Assembly: GCA_022508635.1 (NCBI GenBank)
Contig: JAFLUV010000129.1
Span: forward strand, 1-6,572
DNA from: Prevotellaceae bacterium
GTDB lineage: Bacteria; Bacteroidota; Bacteroidia; Bacteroidales; Bacteroidaceae
DNA: 6,572 nt
Reading direction: 5' to 3'
In this document: piece by piece, positions 6,503 to 6,572 of the stretch
Layout of the letters: each line of letters opens with the position of its first letter
Numbering within the stretch: the stretch's first letter is position 1
The notes under the pieces: generated by a model
Told to the model about the DNA's origin: nothing
Database searches by the model: none
The model's input: the letters and a program-made list of their open reading frames with translations, nothing else
Position numbers and translations under genes: made by a program

Positions 6503-6572
6503 AAAGTTCCCGATGAACCTATGTGAATGGCCCGGATAACCTGACTGAAACTCCCAAATGACTCGGGTGAAT

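Noticed and set aside
6422..6571. Minus-strand frame open from the right edge to a TGA at 6422-6424, which could be the 3' end of a convergent gene.
   Set aside because: All three minus-strand frames are open for much of this short stretch, and most of the frame simply translates the palindrome and its repeat. With no start visible and no family signal it is more likely spurious.

Overview
The window looks like chromosomal DNA of a Bacteroidota member, most likely of the Bacteroidales/Prevotellaceae type. The grounds are gene content (GH92 and GH125 mannosidases with a transglutaminase-like lipoprotein), the absence of Shine-Dalgarno sites before the starts, and octamers matching the Bacteroidota -7 promoter element TAnnTTTG. 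The genus call is an inference.

Layout: the left edge (1-72) carries what looks like the first 24 codons of an unidentified gene on the minus strand. It is separated by a short AT-rich divergent promoter region (73-187) from a plus-strand operon of three genes. These are a secreted GH92 exo-alpha-mannosidase (188-2350), a secreted GH125 exo-alpha-1,6-mannosidase (2416-3846), and an 837-residue lipoprotein (3836-6349). The lipoprotein has an intact transglutaminase-like papain-fold domain, an Ig-like insert, a second degenerate transglutaminase-like domain and a C-terminal domain resembling a thioredoxin fold without its cysteines. The GH125 and lipoprotein genes overlap by 11 bp, and a terminator-like hairpin with a U-tract is embedded in the lipoprotein's signal-peptide codons. 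I found no TAnnTTTG promoter in the 65-bp gap between the two mannosidase genes, so one transcript from about position 160 is expected.

After the operon, the last 223 bp hold a candidate promoter, three short GTTGTA repeats, a near-perfect 54-bp palindrome and a direct repeat of one palindrome arm. In all there are three copies of a 22-bp unit. Positions 6503-6572 hold nothing I recognise.

Function: the two enzymes have complementary linkage preferences by family (GH92 mostly alpha-1,2 or alpha-1,3; GH125 alpha-1,6). Together they would trim alpha-mannosides such as high-mannose N-glycans or fungal mannan fragments from the non-reducing end in the periplasm. The lipoprotein could act on the peptide or protein part of a glycopeptide, or be structural, but this is not demonstrated. 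No SusC/SusD pair, sensor or endo-acting enzyme lies in the window, so it shows at most part of a polysaccharide utilisation locus. The mannosidases belong to known families. The less ordinary items are the lipoprotein architecture, the hairpin at the GH125/lipoprotein junction and the 3' repeat element.
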